64,000 nucleotides of DNA from Lineus longissimus (Eukaryota; Nemertea; Pilidiophora; Heteronemertea; Lineidae). How positions within the stretch are numbered: position 1 is the stretch's first letter; the number at the start of each line of letters is the position of its first letter. The translations under genes were made by a program, and so were the position numbers. Of the stretch, positions 62,879 to 64,000 are shown one piece after another. The stretch covers positions 27,481,501-27,545,500 of the forward strand of contig NC_088308.1 in the NCBI RefSeq assembly GCF_910592395.1, given 5' to 3'. Under the pieces are notes generated by a model. That model was not told the origin of the DNA and made no database searches. It saw only the letters and a list, made by a program, of their open reading frames with translations.

Positions 62879-63419
62879 GTAACATCCACTTAAAGCCACA
62901 TGTTGGCAAAACGCAAAAAAAATCATAATGACTGTTGGTTATAAAAAACTTTGTCAATATATTATACTAGCCAACAAAGGACACAGAATAAAATGAAAAC
63001 ATAAGCATCATCACATCATTCACCAATATATGATATTTAACCAACAAAATATGTACAAACAAGGCTTTTTAGTTGCATTGTGTTTTCGCCTGGACTCCCG
63101 GGGCAATCAATTGCGTCATCCTAATTGGATCTGCAAAAATATTCAAACGATATGATCTCAGGTTACATAAGCTGATTTGATGTACGACTTCTTTAAACGT
63201 TGTTTGTGTTAATTAGCGAAAATAAATCAAAATGTTATCCTGACTACAGCGCCCCTTCCAGACAGTTGATAAACTATCGGCACCGGATTATGATGCCAAT
63301 TGTGGGTCCCCAGAAAGCTCACCACTTGTCGCAGTGGTATAGGGTGAGGGACAAGGCCGCTCAACTGCGCCCGGGAAGTAGTTTTCGCCAGGCGCCATGC
63401 GTGAATTAATATCAATATA

Positions 63420-63450
63420 TTCTATTTTATTTTATTTTATTTTATTTATT
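63420..63450. repeat. (ATTTT)n microsatellite
   Basis: Short pentanucleotide tract TATTTTATTTTATTTTATTT directly before the 49-bp duplication. Confidence 0.85.
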
Positions 63451-63470
63451 AAAACCTCCAGTTAAGGAGA

Positions 63471-63568
63471 ATCAAATATTTTACAAGTTTAAAACTACAT
63501 GTACAACCTAACAAGTTGAATCAAATATTTTACAAGTTTAAAACCACATGTACAACCTATCAAGTTGA
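63471..63568. repeat. 49-bp tandem duplication, 2 copies
   Basis: ATCAAATATTTTACAAGTTT opens both copies, at 63471 and 63520; they differ at two positions (ACTACATG/ACCACATG and CTAACAAG/CTATCAAG). Confidence 0.95.
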
Positions 63569-64000
63569 ATCAAAACACCCGTGTAAGTAATCTGACCATG
63601 GTGTGCTCGGCTGAACCCCTCGTGTCGTACCCGCTGCTGAGGAGGAGACCACGTAATGAGTCCGCAATCCCATCCTCTGCAGCAGGGACAGCCGGACGGT
63701 CAGTCGAGCGACACCGAGGAGAACACGTTAGGGAAGCGGGCGCCAAGCCGAGATCGATTACAGAATCCAGAATATACAATATAGCGGAATCTCACCTGAT
63801 CACAGGGCTATCGATCAGCGGTTGTTAAGATGTTTCATCACATGTTGCTCACCGTTTTAGGATCTATTTCATTAAAATACGCATGTAGATGTACAGATAG
63901 ATGCGCATGTACAATATACAAAACACTGTAAACGAAGTGACAGTGTTCAAGGTGCTTTAGGTCTATCCAAACTCAAACACGTAAGTCCAGGGACGGGCCT
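63569..64000. other. Window end; nothing recognised
   Basis: Short open frames only on both strands, without known motifs. Confidence 0.5.

Overview
This is a eukaryotic, intron-rich window. Genes were read by joining open segments across GT/AG junctions and checking that codon phase carries over each junction. Gene content is animal: muscle-type PDZ-LIM proteins, rhodopsin-like receptors, a TRPV-like channel, a long-chain acyl-CoA synthetase and TMEM220. Short exons, introns of about 0.2-3 kb, AT-rich spacers, tRNA-derived SINE-like pieces and a GTC-repeat element point to a marine invertebrate, most likely a lophotrochozoan such as a brachiopod, annelid or mollusc. I cannot name the species from sequence alone.

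Layout. 1-9.6 kb: the 3' part of an Enigma/Zasp-type gene (+ strand, three LIM domains). 12.3-23.7 kb: a complete ALP/PDLIM1-4-type gene (- strand; PDZ, ZM motif, one LIM), tail-to-tail with the first. 24.7 kb: a full-length SRP (7SL) RNA sequence. 25.4-26.3 kb: an intronless GPCR. 26.4-26.6 kb: a shortened 7SL copy lacking most of the S domain. 28.2-30.0 kb: an unrecognised two-membrane-segment protein (-). 30.1-35.9 kb: no supported gene, one 182-bp tandem duplication. 35.9-39.8 kb: a TRPV-like channel (-) with a repeat-filled N-terminus. 40.8-42.8 kb: TMEM220-like (+), divergent from the channel. 46.3-56.1 kb: a 17-exon ACSL (+), with a second intronless GPCR inside its third intron. 56.6-57.8 kb: a repeat element with a long GTC tract. 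59.4-61.7 kb: a four-membrane-segment protein with a P/Q/Y-rich N-terminus (-). The last 2 kb holds repeats only.

How the genes relate. The two PDZ-LIM genes are paralogues that would both act at actin/alpha-actinin structures such as Z-discs. The two GPCRs belong to one receptor family. The remaining genes (lipid activation, ion channel, small membrane proteins) show no shared pathway.

The most notable observations are a pair of equal-length (142-bp) tandem exons in the PDLIM gene that must be used alternatively because including both breaks the frame, and a 7SL RNA copy that lost its S domain in a way that parallels the origin of Alu-type elements.
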